Shown one piece after another: positions 49,136 to 63,583 of a DNA stretch of 64,000 bases. Where the stretch lies: contig JAXGGA010001189.1 of assembly GCA_038373865.1 (NCBI GenBank), positions 62,001 through 126,000 of the forward strand. Direction: 5' to 3'. Position 1 is the stretch's first letter; every line of letters begins with the position of its first letter. A program made the translations under genes and the position numbers. Origin of the DNA: Uloborus plumipes. Its lineage: Eukaryota > Arthropoda > Arachnida > Araneae > Uloboridae. The notes under the pieces are model-generated. The model had not been told where the DNA came from. It made no database searches and saw only the letters and a list, made by a program, of their open reading frames with translations.

Positions 49136-50388
49136 TTCACTTAAAAGTTGGAATTTCTCAAAGAAGTTGCTCACTGAGATAATTCCATAGATAGACTGAG
49201 GTAGTTATAACATCCACAATTTCAGTTCATAAAGTTTTAAAGCTAATTAAGCCAGTTTACGAATATCTTGCTTAAAAAGTGAAACCAATCGTAAGAGTAA
49301 TCTTAGCGCAATTTATTATTATTATTTTAAGAAAGAGGGATAAAAGATGCACACAATCCAAAAGTTATTGATTGTTACGAAATAATATTAATAATAATAA
49401 ATAACCAAATAACGAAATGTTTATAAGTTTTACTTTTTTTTCTGAAATTAAATACACATTAGCGTTTACTGAAAAATTTTGTAACAATAGCTGAAACGCT
49501 ATAATGGAAGTACTTGCAGTTAAAACAGCATGATTCAGTAACGAAAACGTAATTCTGTATCCATTCTAAAAAAAGTAAAACGTGAAACAAAACAAAAAGG
49601 AATATTTTATAAGTGTTACGCAATTTATTGTTCAACATTGTTATGTAATTTATAATTCAATGTGAGTGATCCCTTGAAAATTGAGTAAAGGTTTTTCTTT
49701 TGAAATTTATGCGTTTGGCATAAGATTAAATATTTAGTTCTTAAAAGTGTAACTTTTTTCATAGATTAGCAAAATAAAATCGTTTAATAAATAAAATAAA
49801 GTAGTTTAATAAGTTTAGATATTAAAAAGCAATTAACTCTTTAAAAATATAGCTTCATAACTCTCAGTGCTCTTAACTTTAATCAATATTTTTATTCTGT
49901 ATAAAAAATGATAAATTCGTTTCATCAAAAAGTGCTCATTACATTTTAATTGCTTTCTCTTCTTCTTTTCAAAATGTTTGTTCCCTATCACTATTTTTAA
50001 TTGCTTCATTTACTGTTTTGAAATAATTTCTGAGCTAAGTACATTTTAAAATGAGGAGAATTACATTTTAATGCTTAATTAAATATGGAGATAATGTCAA
50101 TATTACTATATTAGCGTTTATGCTTTATGCTATTATTAAAAATAATTACTTTTAATTAGTTTAACGTTTTAATTATATTTCTTCAAAATCTTGCAGTGTT
50201 GTTACAATATCTTAAACTATTTTTAATTGAAAACAATAATTGTAATTTGGAATTCTGTTTGTCATTTAGAAGACCATAATGTATTGGCGATAAATGATAA
50301 TAAGTTACCGAAATCTGTATATAATGTGCTCTAGTGTGTTGTAGAACGAGTATATTTCTTAAGCAGTAAACGACCACGTCTAAAGGAC
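49136..50388. other. AT-rich stretch, nothing recognised
   Basis: No gene recognised. Confidence 0.4.
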
Positions 50389-50718
50389 TCTCTACATGCA
50401 ACGGAAAATCCAAATGTTTAAGACAAACCACAAAATCGACAGTCTTCACACAAGAAAATGTAAAGGCGTGCCTTGAGGTGAGTCTCAAATTTCAACGCGC
50501 TACGGAATATACGAAGGCTAGCCTTTCAAGACCAACCTTCTATCCATGCACAGTACGATCAGCCTTGAGGCAAATCAAATGAAATTTTAGATGGGCAATC
50601 CGGCCTCAAGGCAGGAGATCCGCCAGAATATTTCAACAGAACTCTCCATAAACACGTAGAGGTTTGCCTCAATGCCCGGGGCCTTGGGCATGCATTCGGA
50701 TGTTCTGTTGCGTGTAGT
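50389..50718. mobile_element. MITE with CTTGAGGC phrase, ~330 bp
   Basis: CTACATGCAACGGAAAATCC on the left is mirrored by CTACACGCAACAGAACATCC (reverse complement of the right end), both followed by RAATG. The inside repeats GCCTTGAGG / CCTCAAGGC four times in both orientations and is GC-rich for this window. Target duplication unclear; superfamily not assigned. A minus-strand open frame overlapping its left half is not a gene. Confidence 0.6.
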
Positions 50719-53286
<2,568 letters not shown>

Positions 53287-53288
53287 TA

Positions 53289-54579
53289 CCGTAAAATGGG
53301 GTGAATCGGAACACTTTTCAGCTTTGATTGTAAAAAAAGCAGTTAAAAGATTTTTTTAAATTTGATTTTTTGGGTAAAAATTTCGGTCTTGCTTTACTTT
53401 CGATATTCCAAGCAAAGACAAAACATTTTGAACAATTATTATTAAAATACATAGGAAATTAAGGGTGTTCCGAATCACCCCGCTGAGAGGGGTCAATCGA
53501 AACACTTGTTAAAAATTTTATTTTTTTTCAATTTAACCTGTAATAGATCTCACAAACATGAGTAATATTGATGGGGGAAAATAAGAACAGATAATTACTG
53601 TCAAATAAATGTATAATTTCAATACCAGTAAACGTTTATAATTTGTCAAAATTCAAAATAATGTTGAGCTTATGAAAAATGAAAAGTAATTTTAAGAAAT
53701 GCTTTTGAATTGAAATACAAAAATTTAACATGAAAGGAAGTCACTCATGTCGTCCACAAATATGTACTTGTCCTTAAAACTAGCAATTATGACTTGACAT
53801 AAGTTTTTTCATAACATCTCCTGGGATGAGCGTTGCCTTTTCTTTAGTTTCTTAAAATTTCTGGGTTTCGGGTATTGTCCTGTAAGATTTTAACACTTAT
53901 TCATCACTGTCTGTGTGCTGGACTTTTGCTACATAAAGTCTGTATGACTTTCCCCCGTGTATTTTAAGTAAAAAGAAGTCTCCCGGTGAAAAAATCTTTT
54001 GAAATCTGAAACTTTTTGTCATTCTAAGATCTAGTTGCTCACGAGAAGAGATAAACAGTAACAAATCCTTGTCTTTGTCTTGATTAGAAGAATTGGGGTT
54101 AGAATATTGATTTTTAAAATAGTTTCTTCAAATAAGTTTGAATTGGAACAACAGAACTAAGTGTTCCGATTCACCCCACATTTTTTTTTCCTGTGGCATT
54201 TTTCAGAATTCTTCATTTTTATGATACAATTTATAAAAAATGCAAATTCTAATGTGGCATTCTGTTGTTTAAATACATGTATAATCGAAACATACCACTG
54301 TTAGTTTTTCAATATAAAGAAGGTTTGTTCTTGCATGCGAAGTTTTGCAGTATATGAAAACGTGATGTTTTCTAGCATTCCACGTGCAGCCCCCCTTAGA
54401 AGCCAGTAGCTTTGCCAGATTGACAAAACTATTTTTTTCCTACTTCCTATGATCTTACCTTTTTTAAAAAAAATTCATGGCGAAAAATACCTAATAGTAT
54501 ATTTATGAAGAATTTATTTGTGCGGTCGGGAAGTTTTGTTCCGATTGACCCCGCTGTTCCTATACACCCCATTTTACGG
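53289..54579. mobile_element. TA-flanked element D, full-length copy, 1291 bp, pogo-derived
   Basis: The ends are CCGTAAAATGGGGTG and its mirror, then about 9 less perfect bases; TA stands outside both (53287-53288, 54580-54581). The phrase GTTCCGATTCACCCC and variants occur about five times in both orientations (near 53300, 53467, 53491, 54162 and 54538). The minus strand holds a transposase tail relic at 53780-54127. A truncated second copy lies at 48130-49133. Confidence 0.75.
53780..54127 (-). pseudogene. Relic of pogo-like transposase C-terminal domain
   Basis: The minus strand is open from 54127 down to a stop at 53897 and then continues in the same frame, with one more internal stop, to 53780. 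The recognisable part reads SFRFQKIFSPGDFFLLKIHG, then GKSYRLYVAKVQHTDSDE, stop, VLKSYRTIPETQKF, stop, ETKEKATLIPGDVMKKL. This has the shape of the tail of arthropod pogo/Tigger-like transposases: a small domain with GD-(FWY)-V-L-V-K and Y-(YV)-A-K-V, then F-x-F-P-x-x-E-D, then an I-P-x-E-D-(IV) and K-L ending. It is the same domain whose last part survives in element B (30116-30292). Without the catalytic core the call rests on pattern memory. Confidence 0.5.
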
Positions 54580-54799
54580 TATCAAAAAGCCAGCGTTTAA
54601 AAACATATTCCATGTTTGTAACATGTTGTGGCAATAAGGCGTAAACAAATAGATGTAACCATAAAAACAAGGCATTTTCATATTTGAAAAACAAAATTTA
54701 AAACCCAAGTAGAAAAATAGTATTTGTTTATAATAACATAAATCCAGATATATATAAAATGGATCTATGTATATTTGTATTTATGTATGGAAATTTGTA

Positions 54800-55285
54800 C
54801 AAATTGTATCGATTTTTCCTCATACAAATCCGCAGTTTCTTCGGATTTTCATCGAACTTGACACAGAGGTTCCTTGATGCACTAGAACTCACAAAGGTGG
54901 AGTTTTGAAAATTTGAAAAAATCCAAAAAGCTCAAAATGCAAATTTTTTATCTCAAAATGGCCATTTTCTTTCATTTTTGAATGTATAGAGCAATAGAGC
55001 CTTTAAGCTTGCAAATCGATAAAATTAAACACATCCAAATATGAGTGTTTTCCAACAAAGATTACGATTAGCAATGAATTATCAACTTAAAACTCACCTA
55101 TTTCATTTTATCTTGAAATATTTCAAACACATTTATAATGCATGTTCTAATAATCTTGGAACATTGAAACAAATATTGTATAATGCAGAAAAATGAGAGA
55201 TTCCAATATATATTTAGCTCCAATTGTTTTTGAGCTATGTTGTATCAATAAGCACCCGGGCAACGCCGGGTAATAAGCTTGTATA
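54800..55285 (+). repeat. Dispersed repeat family R1, copy 3
   Basis: Matches copy 1 from CATACAAATCCGCAGTTTC to the edge AGCACCCGGGCAACGCCGGG followed by TAATAAGCTTGTATATA. It has the best preserved GC-rich palindrome of the family. Confidence 0.7.
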
Positions 55286-55683
55286 TAACAAAAGTTAATA
55301 ACCAAAAAATAAATTAAAACACTAAACTTGCATGACGACGCTATTTAGAGCACAAATTGAAAATATTTTCAGAAATCTTGCTAACTAAAATCAATTCCAT
55401 GCAATTTAATCAATAACAAACCGAAAATGGCAGCAAATAAAAATTCCGAACTATTGAGTTTTTTCCTGTAATCTGGGAACCATAGAACTATTGCCGGAAT
55501 TGAAGCATAGATAATTCTTTTAATTTTATTTAAAACAGGTTAGAATTTAAACTTGAAAGTTAAAAAAAAAAAAAAAAACGAATTACTCAGATTCTGGCAG
55601 AAAGTCAAGACTTAGCTAACACTCTCGATCTAGTCATTGGTAAGCACAAAAGCGTATGAATACAAAAACATAAGAAATCTGCA
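55286..55683. other. AT-rich stretch, nothing recognised
   Basis: No gene or mobile element recognised. Confidence 0.4.
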
Positions 55684-55863
55684 CACTGCTAAAAATAAAT
55701 TGTTGTTTTTACAGTATAATACTGGCAGCAGAGGTGCCGCATTAAAACTGTAAAATGCACAGTAATAAACGCTAGAATTAGCAATTTTACAGTTTATTAC
55801 TGTGAATTTTATAGTTTTAAACTCTAAACACGGCTGCTAGTATTACATTGTAAAAAACAAGCG

Positions 55864-55894
<31 letters not shown>

Positions 55895-55898
55895 AGAG
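55684..55898. mobile_element. CACTG-family MITE, 215 bp
   Basis: Begins CACTGCTAAAAATAAATTG and ends in a poly-T then GCAGAG, a one-base change from the usual GCAGTG. CA stands on both sides (55682-55683, 55899-55900). The interior carries GGCAGCAGAGGTGCCG and AAATGCACAGTAATAAAC, as in the copy at 63584. Confidence 0.65.
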
Positions 55899-55900
55899 CA

Positions 55901-56787
55901 GAATCGTTTGAACGAAAGTTTTCAAAATGTGATACACCGTTTTCACTTCATGACGTTATTTCCTTTTAAAACAGAAGAAGTCCGCTCTTTTGTTACATGA
56001 AATTACTTTCCTAGTACTTCTTTTTTTTTCTAACCCCCGGTTGAAAAAAAATATTCAAGAAATAATTCTAATTTAATTATGGATATCTTTAAAATGATAC
56101 TTAAATCTTTTCTTCTCTTAACTAACTCAAACGTGTGACATGTAATCAAGTTATTTCTTACTCTGAAACAAAAAGATGACTGATTAGTAGACAATTTAAT
56201 TAAATAAGTATGACAGAATTTAATTCAATACCAATGCATTATATATATATTCATAAAATCTATCATCAACAGTAAAATTACTAACTAAATAAGAAGTGTC
56301 TTGGAAGTTGAAATATACATAACTATATAACTGTGATAATTAATTTATAGTATGCAGCTGCTTTTAAATACTAATGACGATAGTTGAAGTGACAATGCCA
56401 AATTTCGTGTTATACATTCACACATGGGATCATTATAGATTACTTTTTCTATTACGACGCTGTTTTCTTTAAGTCTAAAAAATGTAAACTTTTGCGTAAT
56501 TTCTTATGTTTGCTTTTTTTCCAATGGATTCCTTACTAACTATTTAAAATTAAACAAATTAACGTTTCTAATATCTTAGAAATGTATATGTGTACTCTCA
56601 TTGGTTGGAAGGAAAGGGGGCAATTGTGGAATTTAAGGTGTGGCCACCTGGGAAGTTCCACAAGAACTAGCGAAGAGTTGCACAGTTCAGAGAAATAACA
56701 AAATGAAAAAGAGAAGATTTCGAAGACACTACTAGTAAATATTGAGAGAAAATATTAAGTTTTAAAAATGCTAATATATAACAGTAT
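55901..56787. other. AT-rich stretch, nothing recognised
   Basis: No gene or mobile element recognised. Confidence 0.4.
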
Positions 56788-56962
56788 GTAAAGCAGAAAG
56801 TGACCACCCCTAAGCAGGGGCTAAGGCAGAAACATGCAATACTCGTTTAGCATGTACGTTATGCATGCTCCTTTAGTCCATGGTTGGAATAAACGAGCTG
56901 ACGGTTCGTTGCATGTTTCTGCCTTAGCCCTTGCTTAGGGGCGGTTACTTTCTGATTTATGC
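56788..56962. mobile_element. Palindromic MITE, 175 bp, ~50-bp arms
   Basis: The left arm contains CAGAAAGTGACCACCCCTAA and GCTAAGGCAGAAACATGCAA; the right arm is its reverse complement with a few changes. The centre has GTCCATGGTTGGAATAAACG, which recurs at 57145 in direct orientation outside the element, pointing to an earlier rearrangement. Confidence 0.7.
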
Positions 56963-57488
56963 CCTAGCCTTACCTCAAAGTTTTCGAGTTGTACCGTACC
57001 AAGTGCGGTCGCTCGCTGGTAATCTAATTTTCACATCAGCAACCAGTTTTTGTTGACTCCCTTTGCTTTCTAAGAGGATTTTTGCCACCGGCTTGCTTAA
57101 TTACTATACCATGCTGATGAGTGCAAAATAAGCACGAAACTGCAGTCCATGGTGGAATAAACGAGCTAGCGGCGTATTGCATACCATTAACGTATTTGGA
57201 AAATTTAAACTCTATCTGAATATTGATTTAGCAGTGGATTAATTTCTGAAAAAAAATATTACATGCATCTTTAACGCGCACAATATACAAGAAAGATCTT
57301 TCTTTACATTAACCCATTAATGCTTAGCGTCCCTTTTTAGGGACAGTCCAAAAAAGGGTCTGGATTTCCCCAAAATGAACATGTCAACCAAATAATAGTG
57401 TTCAATTAGAACCTTGATATTGTTTCGATTCGTTATTAACATATTTCAGCACATAACCATTGTAAAGTGTGTTCTGTAGCAGTTTTAA

Positions 57489-57983
57489 TCCTTCACTGCA
57501 CGATTTTGTATATTTTCATGAAAAAAAAATCATATATTACCTTTTAATAGCTCTGAGTTCAGGGAAAATGTAGAAAAAAATTAATCTTAAAAATGTGCAC
57601 CAAAACTGATGTTTTAATTGTTTGTTCTACATATGGTACAAAGCACATAGCGTATGCTTTGTATACCGATAAGTGTAATAATTTACAATGTGTTTTGTGC
57701 CATAAGTGGTACAAACAAATTTGCCACTAAGTGTATTTAAACATGTTTAGAACAAAGGAAATAATGACTAAGCACACTTCTAACGGAAATGCAGACACTC
57801 TTTTTTTCAAAAGCAAGAACTGTAATACCTAGACTAGTGCAACTAACTAGTGCATAAACATCACACTAAACTCTTATAGCAATGTTCCAGAAGGGGCGCA
57901 AAACTCACTTTAACTGCATTTAAATATCATAAGAATATATGAGGGTTTTTTTGGTCAGATCAGGCACACCATGCAGTGAAGGG
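57489..57983. mobile_element. Second TTAA-flanked MITE, 495 bp, nested
   Basis: Begins TCCTTCACTGCACGA and ends CATGCAGTGAAGGG, flanked by TTAA (57485-57488, 57984-57987). It is unlike the element it sits in except for the target type, so a second piggyBac-like family used a TTAA inside the first. No coding capacity. Confidence 0.75.
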
Positions 57984-58170
57984 TTAATAATATATGATCT
58001 TTATCAAAAATTACATCGTGCACAATCTCAAGAAAAGAAGTTAAGTGTTCAAAGTTATTCCCTGCTTACCAGTTTACGTTAGTTGCTGATTTTATTTCTT
58101 CTTATAAAATATCTTGTTAAATATTATATCTTAGGCAGAAAAAAAAAGTAACAAAAGTATATAGCCTCTG

Positions 58171-59484
58171 CACTGTTAAAACTAATGGTTGCAATTGGCA
58201 CCTTTCCAGGGTGAAACGCTTGTAACATCAGCGGCACCCAGTAGGGTGCCGAGATTTCACCGTTGGCTTGGGTGAAAAACCGGCACCCTCAATTTAACAA
58301 GCAGCGCGGGTGAAAGATGGAACCGTATAGGATAGCATAATGGCACCCACACTGTTCACTATTGCAGATCCCCCCTGTGCTGTGTGCGTTTTTGTTTTTC
58401 AATTGTGTTTACTTTTATTTATTATTTTTATTCACGAAGTCTTGGTGCATTTTCACCTTTTATTCCGATTTGAAAATGATCGAAACTTGTAATTAAAGGC
58501 ATTTTCTCACAGTTCAGACTTTCCAACATATTTTAAAGAATTTATGACTTGGATTCAACTAAGTAGTTTTAAGAGGGAAGGTATTTTTTGGACCCCTTTC
58601 AAAAACAAAAACATTCAGTTGTATTTTCGATCAATAAAAAATTGAATCGTTTCATTAAATTCTAAAATTTTAATCAAGAGTAACATATTGATACGTATGA
58701 AGAGTTCGACATTTGAATATCTTTATGGAATAAAAGATAGGGGTACTTGGCGAAATACATTTTAACAATCTATTCATTTCAAAGATGGAACAAAACAAAG
58801 TAAGCTCTAGCAATAACGAACTCGGTATTCGCTATCAATAACGCCAACGAAAGATATTAGCGAAAGCACGAAATGCAAATACATAAACGCGTAATAAAAA
58901 CAAATAAGAAAGAAAGAGTCGGGTAGAAAGTGTTTTTTTTTCTTTCCTTCGCGTTCTGCTGCTTCCTGGCTGTGTCTACGCAGCTAAAGAGAATCGCTAC
59001 ACACCAGAGATAATTTTCCATTGGAACACTTTGAATTGCTTTTACATAAGTTGGAAAATCTTAGAACTATGATTAAATGCATGTACTTACATGAAAATTC
59101 GAAGATTAAACTGAAGAAATAATCCATTTTTGTAATAAACTCGAGGTGAAATCCAAGACTGTGAAAACACTGTATCGAGAATTCTGTCGTGTCGACGTAA
59201 ACAAGATGTCCGCCATTCAAATGGTTGATGATGATGATGAGACCTCGGAGTCGCAATACGCAGGCGCCGCGATTAAAGGTGCCGTTTGGTACTGAGAGAT
59301 GTCTCACTGAGCATGCGCAAGCCTAAAGGGTGCCGATGGCGCTCCAGAATTAGCATAATGCACCTTCTGAGAGGCCTTTTGGCACGGCAAGAGCATTTCA
59401 AATTCGCTATGGCACCCCATGGCACCTTGCTTTCACTTCAGCTTTCTTATTGGCACCCCTGCGTCACCCGTAGTTTTAACAGTG
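58171..59484. mobile_element. CACTG-ended element, 1314 bp, with GGCACCC phrase, nested
   Basis: Begins CACTGTTAAAACTAATGG and ends with the mirror of CACTGTTAAAACTACGGG. TG stands on both sides (58169-58170, 59485-59486); comparison with the uninterrupted copy near 4998-5010 (CCTCTGGGGTCTA on the other strand) shows that TG was duplicated. GGCACC(C) / GGGTGCC is repeated about ten times, clustered near both ends. The centre (about 59100-59280) is a GC-rich patch including, on the minus strand, ATGGCGGACATCTTGTTTAC and a GTAAGTAC donor-like site near 59090. Confidence 0.75.
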
Positions 59485-59713
59485 TGGGGTCTATCGAAAA
59501 TTTTAAGGGACGATTTTTCTTTCCTTAATGAAAAAAAAAATATTTTTTACACAATATTTTTTTAGCTATTTTTCCTGTCCATTAAACACACTGTTTGTAA
59601 CCAGTATACTAAATATCTTTGGAAAAAAATGACAGGCAATAATTGGTTAATTACTTTAAGGGTGCTACTGAGCACCTACAAAAGGAAGTCTAACTTTTTG
59701 TTTAAAAACATTA

Positions 59714-61681
59714 GGGCCATTCCATGAAAAGTGAAACCAATTGGTCAAAAATTCATATTGAAGTTATGTTGCTATGTTATACATCATTTTAAAGCTTGAG
59801 ATGTATATTTTAAGAATCCTGCATTGGTTTTTTGGTGAGAGTTAGAATAATACTTGTTTTCTTAGTTGGAAGTACAATATTCACGAACTTGTAAAAAATC
59901 AGAAAAAAGAACACATTTTCAAATGCATATTTCTCACCGAAAAATAAAAACAAAAATAACTACTTGTAGCACAATTTTAACTACTAAGACGGTACTATAA
60001 TAATATGTATTCATTAATTTCTTTTGAATTGATCTAAATGGTGTAATTGAAGTTTGAAAAAAAGAAGTTTGATGTTACGTCTGTAACAAAAAAGAAGCAA
60101 AAGTTGTCATTACGTCCTAAAAAATCAAAATTAAAAAAAACCCTTCATGGTCCTTTTAGCAAATTCTTAGAGTAATTGCCCACCATAGTTAAAAATATTG
60201 CAACTGATTTAGTTTTTAAATTAATGCTGTTACAGACGTAACATTTCGGACATAACAAATGGCTCTATGTTACGTCCGTAGCAAAAGTAAATTTCCAATT
60301 AAATAGGTAAAAAGCATAGGATGAGCAATACATGTATATAGCATAATATGGTACGAGTACTAAAGTTTCTGATATTCTGATTTTGAAATTTTTAATTATG
60401 TCGGCATGTAATTGAAATTTATTTCTTAAGATTAATAAAATACACATATGGTATAACTGATTATAATTTATACCTCAACTGGCATTTTTTTGCTACGTCA
60501 CATGGAGAGGGAGCTGTGGATGGAGTTGGGAGTATGGTCAAGCACCAGGTTTCGCAAAGAGTAAGATCTAGAACAGCATTTGTCAACGACGCTCTTTCCT
60601 TTTTTCAGTGTGCAAACTCCATTGCAGAAAAAGTTAAAATTATTCATATGCCCCAGGAAAATGTTTTAAAGCTGACGCCAAAATTGAAAGAACGGTGGGG
60701 TAACATCGCGAATTTGCCAAAAGCCCGCGAAATGCATTGCTTTCGAACAGAATACGAAAATGCAGTTCGAATTTCGAGCACGTCGGACGAAAAAGGTCAC
60801 ATTTTTTCATTCAAAAAAATTATCAAAATTGAACAACTGTCACCAAGAAGGTTAAATTTTAGTTTGGTACTAGTATTCTGCTATATCATCCAACATTTTC
60901 AAATTTTTAAGTTCTCCTAAGACCAATCACTGATTCCAGGGAGGAATTTACTTTTCCCGATTTTTTTATGTAGCGGCCTCATTATGCATTAATTTTAAGA
61001 ATACAAATAAATAAATTTGTGTGAAAGCCCTTCTAAACTTTTCTTGTGTCAATCTTTCTTGGAAATAATTGTCTTAAGATGCATTAATTTATTTTTACAT
61101 ATTGACATATCGGCATATGCTCTCAACTCCCTCAGACTTACCCAACTTTTCTAAAACTGTTACAGTATAGCTTAAAATATTCAAATAATGTGTTAATTAA
61201 TGCTACTGTTTTGTTTTAGCCCAAAAATCTTTTTTATTCCTGCTTTAAAATACTGTTTTCTACTTTCAAATCAGAGATGTTACGTCTGTAACACCACTTT
61301 GTTTCGTCCGTAACAAGTTTATGAATTTTTTTCACAAATTCGGCAGTCAAAATCCACACAATCTTTATGGTTTTAGAAAGCTTGAAGTCTCTAGAACACG
61401 TATTAAAAAAAAAAAGTTCAAAATTTCCGTATAATTCAGAGGAATATTGTAAGTTGTATGACATAGTCGAGTTTTTGCTGTTTTGTGAATTACGTCTGTA
61501 ACAGGCAGTTTTAAATTTCTGTATTTTTTTGTAATTTAGCAATCTGCACGCAAATTTAATGTAGCATAAACATTATCAAGTTACACTACAGGAAAAAAAA
61601 TTGAAGACTTTCATCAGTCCAAACCAGAATTATTTGTGTTCAAAGTCTGCGATTGTTACGTCTGTAACGATGGAATTGCCC
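59714..61681 (+). mobile_element. Terminal-inverted-repeat element E, ~1.97 kb, with coding relic
   Basis: The left end GGGCCATTCCATGA and the right end (reverse complement GGGCAATTCCATCG) are imperfect inverted repeats. ATTA stands outside each (59710-59713, 61682-61685), apparently a 4-bp duplication. The palindromic phrase GTTACGTCTGTAAC or a variant occurs about seven times (near 60073, 60229, 60262, 61280, 61307, 61490 and 61654). A coding relic lies on the plus strand at 60396-60920. The terminus resembles those of elements at 22652 (GGGTCATTTTCA) and 31236. Confidence 0.65.
60396..60920 (+). pseudogene. Relic of an FFATSHGEG/DGVG-motif protein, likely transposon-encoded
   Basis: The frame is open for 174 codons, from the stop at 60393 to the TAA at 60918. 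There is no ATG before 60534, so the start given by the first ATG would cut through the conserved motif; the piece is an internal exon or a truncated gene. The best part is WHFFATSHGEGAVDGVGS followed by MVKHQVSQRV, then further on KLKERWGNIANLP, AREMHCFR and VRISSTSDE. From memory, FFATSHGKG-x-x-DG-(IV)-G-G-x-(IV)-KR is a recurring motif in long unannotated proteins of arthropods and cnidarians, many near repeats. I do not know their activity. The last 40 codons look like read-through into non-coding DNA. Membership in element E is inferred from position. Confidence 0.55.
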
Positions 61682-61685
61682 ATTA

Positions 61686-63131
61686 TCAAGATTGAGAATC
61701 TCTCATTGTTCATCGCAACTGTATAATCTATCATACTTTAACTAGTTAACTAAATGGGTATTTTATAATTTAAATTATGATTTTTCCCGTTCATTTTGTT
61801 CTTAAACACAAAAAAAGTGTCCTACTTTTAAAGCGCGCTATAGGCAAAGGAGGAAAAAAAACTAATTTTCAGATTTGAAGGGATCGGGTGTAAATAGTGG
61901 TAACTGCATTTTTAAAATCAAAGGCATGGCTTGTGAAAATTTCGAAAAATTACTACCGGAAGTATTTTGATTTTAAAAACAAAGTGCGTGTGTGTAAGTG
62001 CATTATTTAGAGATGTGTCTATCCTTAAACCCTGTAATATTTCTGTTCATATGCCCAGTCACCATTGTTTTCACCAAATGATTCTAGTTTTACAATTTTG
62101 TCAGATACAACTATTTACGCCCGAGCCCTTCATTTGATTAACGAATACGTCAATAAAGTAAAATTTTAACTAGCAATGAAGTTATTTGTTTCCTTTTCCT
62201 AAATTATATACATAATTCAACACCACTAACATTTAAATGACTAAAATAATGAGATAAAATAACACCAAATCAAATTGCAACATTTGAATTTCAAATTTTA
62301 TTATATTCTAAAGTAAGCAAAAATTCGACATTTAAATTAATTCCATATATTAATTCGAAAAACATTAAACGATTAACCATATAATACAATCGAAACTCAA
62401 CATTCATAATAGCTTAATATATCCCACTGAAGTTCCAAAATTTTAATTAAAAATTCTTGTTTTGTTCCATACTTAAAATTCATATTTTTGGAAATTATGC
62501 GAGAAGATTATAAGCTTAACAATTCAATTTATTTGAAGCATAAATAACGTACTGCTTTTAAAGTTTAAAAAAGTAAAGAAAAAATAATGTACGAAAAGAA
62601 GTTTCTACCTTTTTACATAAGTTTCATTTTCCTAGTTACTTATTTCTTCTCATGCATTATTCATGAGTGTTCTTTGAAATCTATTCGCTGTAATCGAAAT
62701 AATGTAGGGAAACCGAAGATGAATGATTAGCATAGGGAATACTTTGTTTCTGCTCGATGATTCTTAATCCTTTTTCTCGTTTTATGGTGTTTCAATGTAT
62801 TTAAAATACTCAAATTTAAAATACGCTTTTTGTTTTCTTCCTTTCCAACAATGGACTTATTTATTGTCTTAAGAATTTATATTACATGCTCTACATTAGT
62901 TTCATATCATTTGCAGAAACTGTACTGAAGATGAATTTTTACACATTAAAACTTAAATTGTGTGTTTTATTTGTTACAGTTATTTTTTTTGTTGCAAATA
63001 TGTTTTTAAAATGGGTGTTCAAATGAAAATTTGTCAATGGTCGATACGACCTAACCGTTGACAACTTGCACATTCCCGCATGAGAGAGCGGGAGGGATGT
63101 AGCAAGGAATGTAGCAAGTGGAATGTAGCAA
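61686..63131. other. AT-rich stretch, nothing recognised
   Basis: No gene or mobile element recognised. Confidence 0.45.
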
Positions 63132-63515
63132 CACTGTTAAAAATTCAGGAAGCTTTTATGATAAATGTTACTGTAAAATGTAGTGTTCACAGTACAGAAA
63201 AATTTTACAGTAAATTATACCGATAAAAAAATTGCGATTGCAGCGCCAATTAATCACCACGTGACTAACTGTGCGATGCAGATGACACCCTATTTCTACT
63301 CACTTGATGTGTCCCATCTGTTATCGTGGATAGCAAAGCGATGTGTAAAAATTGGGTCCCGGGTTCGATCCTTGTCGTTCGCATCTCGCACTTTTTCATT
63401 CACGTTTTCTCTGCCGTAAAATTTTACAGTAAAAAATCATTTTACGCTAACAGTTACTGGCAACATGGATGCCAGTAACTTTTACCGTAAAATTTCAGGA
63501 AAATTTTTAACAGTG
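63132..63515. mobile_element. CACTG-ended MITE, 384 bp, with tRNA-like segment
   Basis: Begins CACTGTTAAAAATTCAGG and ends with TTTTTAACAGTG; AA stands on both sides (63130-63131, 63516-63517). Subterminal ACTGTAAAATG and CCGTAAAATTTTACAG resemble the small CACTG MITEs. In the middle, TAGCAAAGCG (63331-63340) and GGTTCGATCC (63362-63371) look like a degenerate A box and a good B box, so the element may have swallowed a tRNA or SINE fragment. A 78-codon open frame here is not a gene. Confidence 0.65.
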
Positions 63516-63583
63516 AAGACATCCAGGGATGCGATTGGAGAGACCAACAAGGATTGGAGCATGCGCAAAAGCCCGTATGTGTA

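Larger units (their letters stand above)
57313..59646 (-). mobile_element. piggyBac-like MITE, second copy, interrupted twice
   Basis: CCCATTAATGCTTAGCGTCC at the left, next to TTAA (57309-57312), corresponds to the right half of the element at 4849-5357 read on the other strand. Homology resumes after each insertion (TGATCTTTATCAAAAATTAC at 57996, then GGGGTCTATCG at 59486) and ends near TTAA at 59647-59650. Without the two inserts it would be about 525 bp, in line with copy 1. Confidence 0.75.

Noticed and set aside
50183..50488. 101-codon minus-strand frame
   Set aside because: It overlaps the left arm of a MITE and lacks any recognised motif.
58984..59307. 107-codon minus-strand frame
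   Set aside because: It lies inside a CACTG-ended element. Part may derive from a captured exon, but as a whole it shows no protein family.
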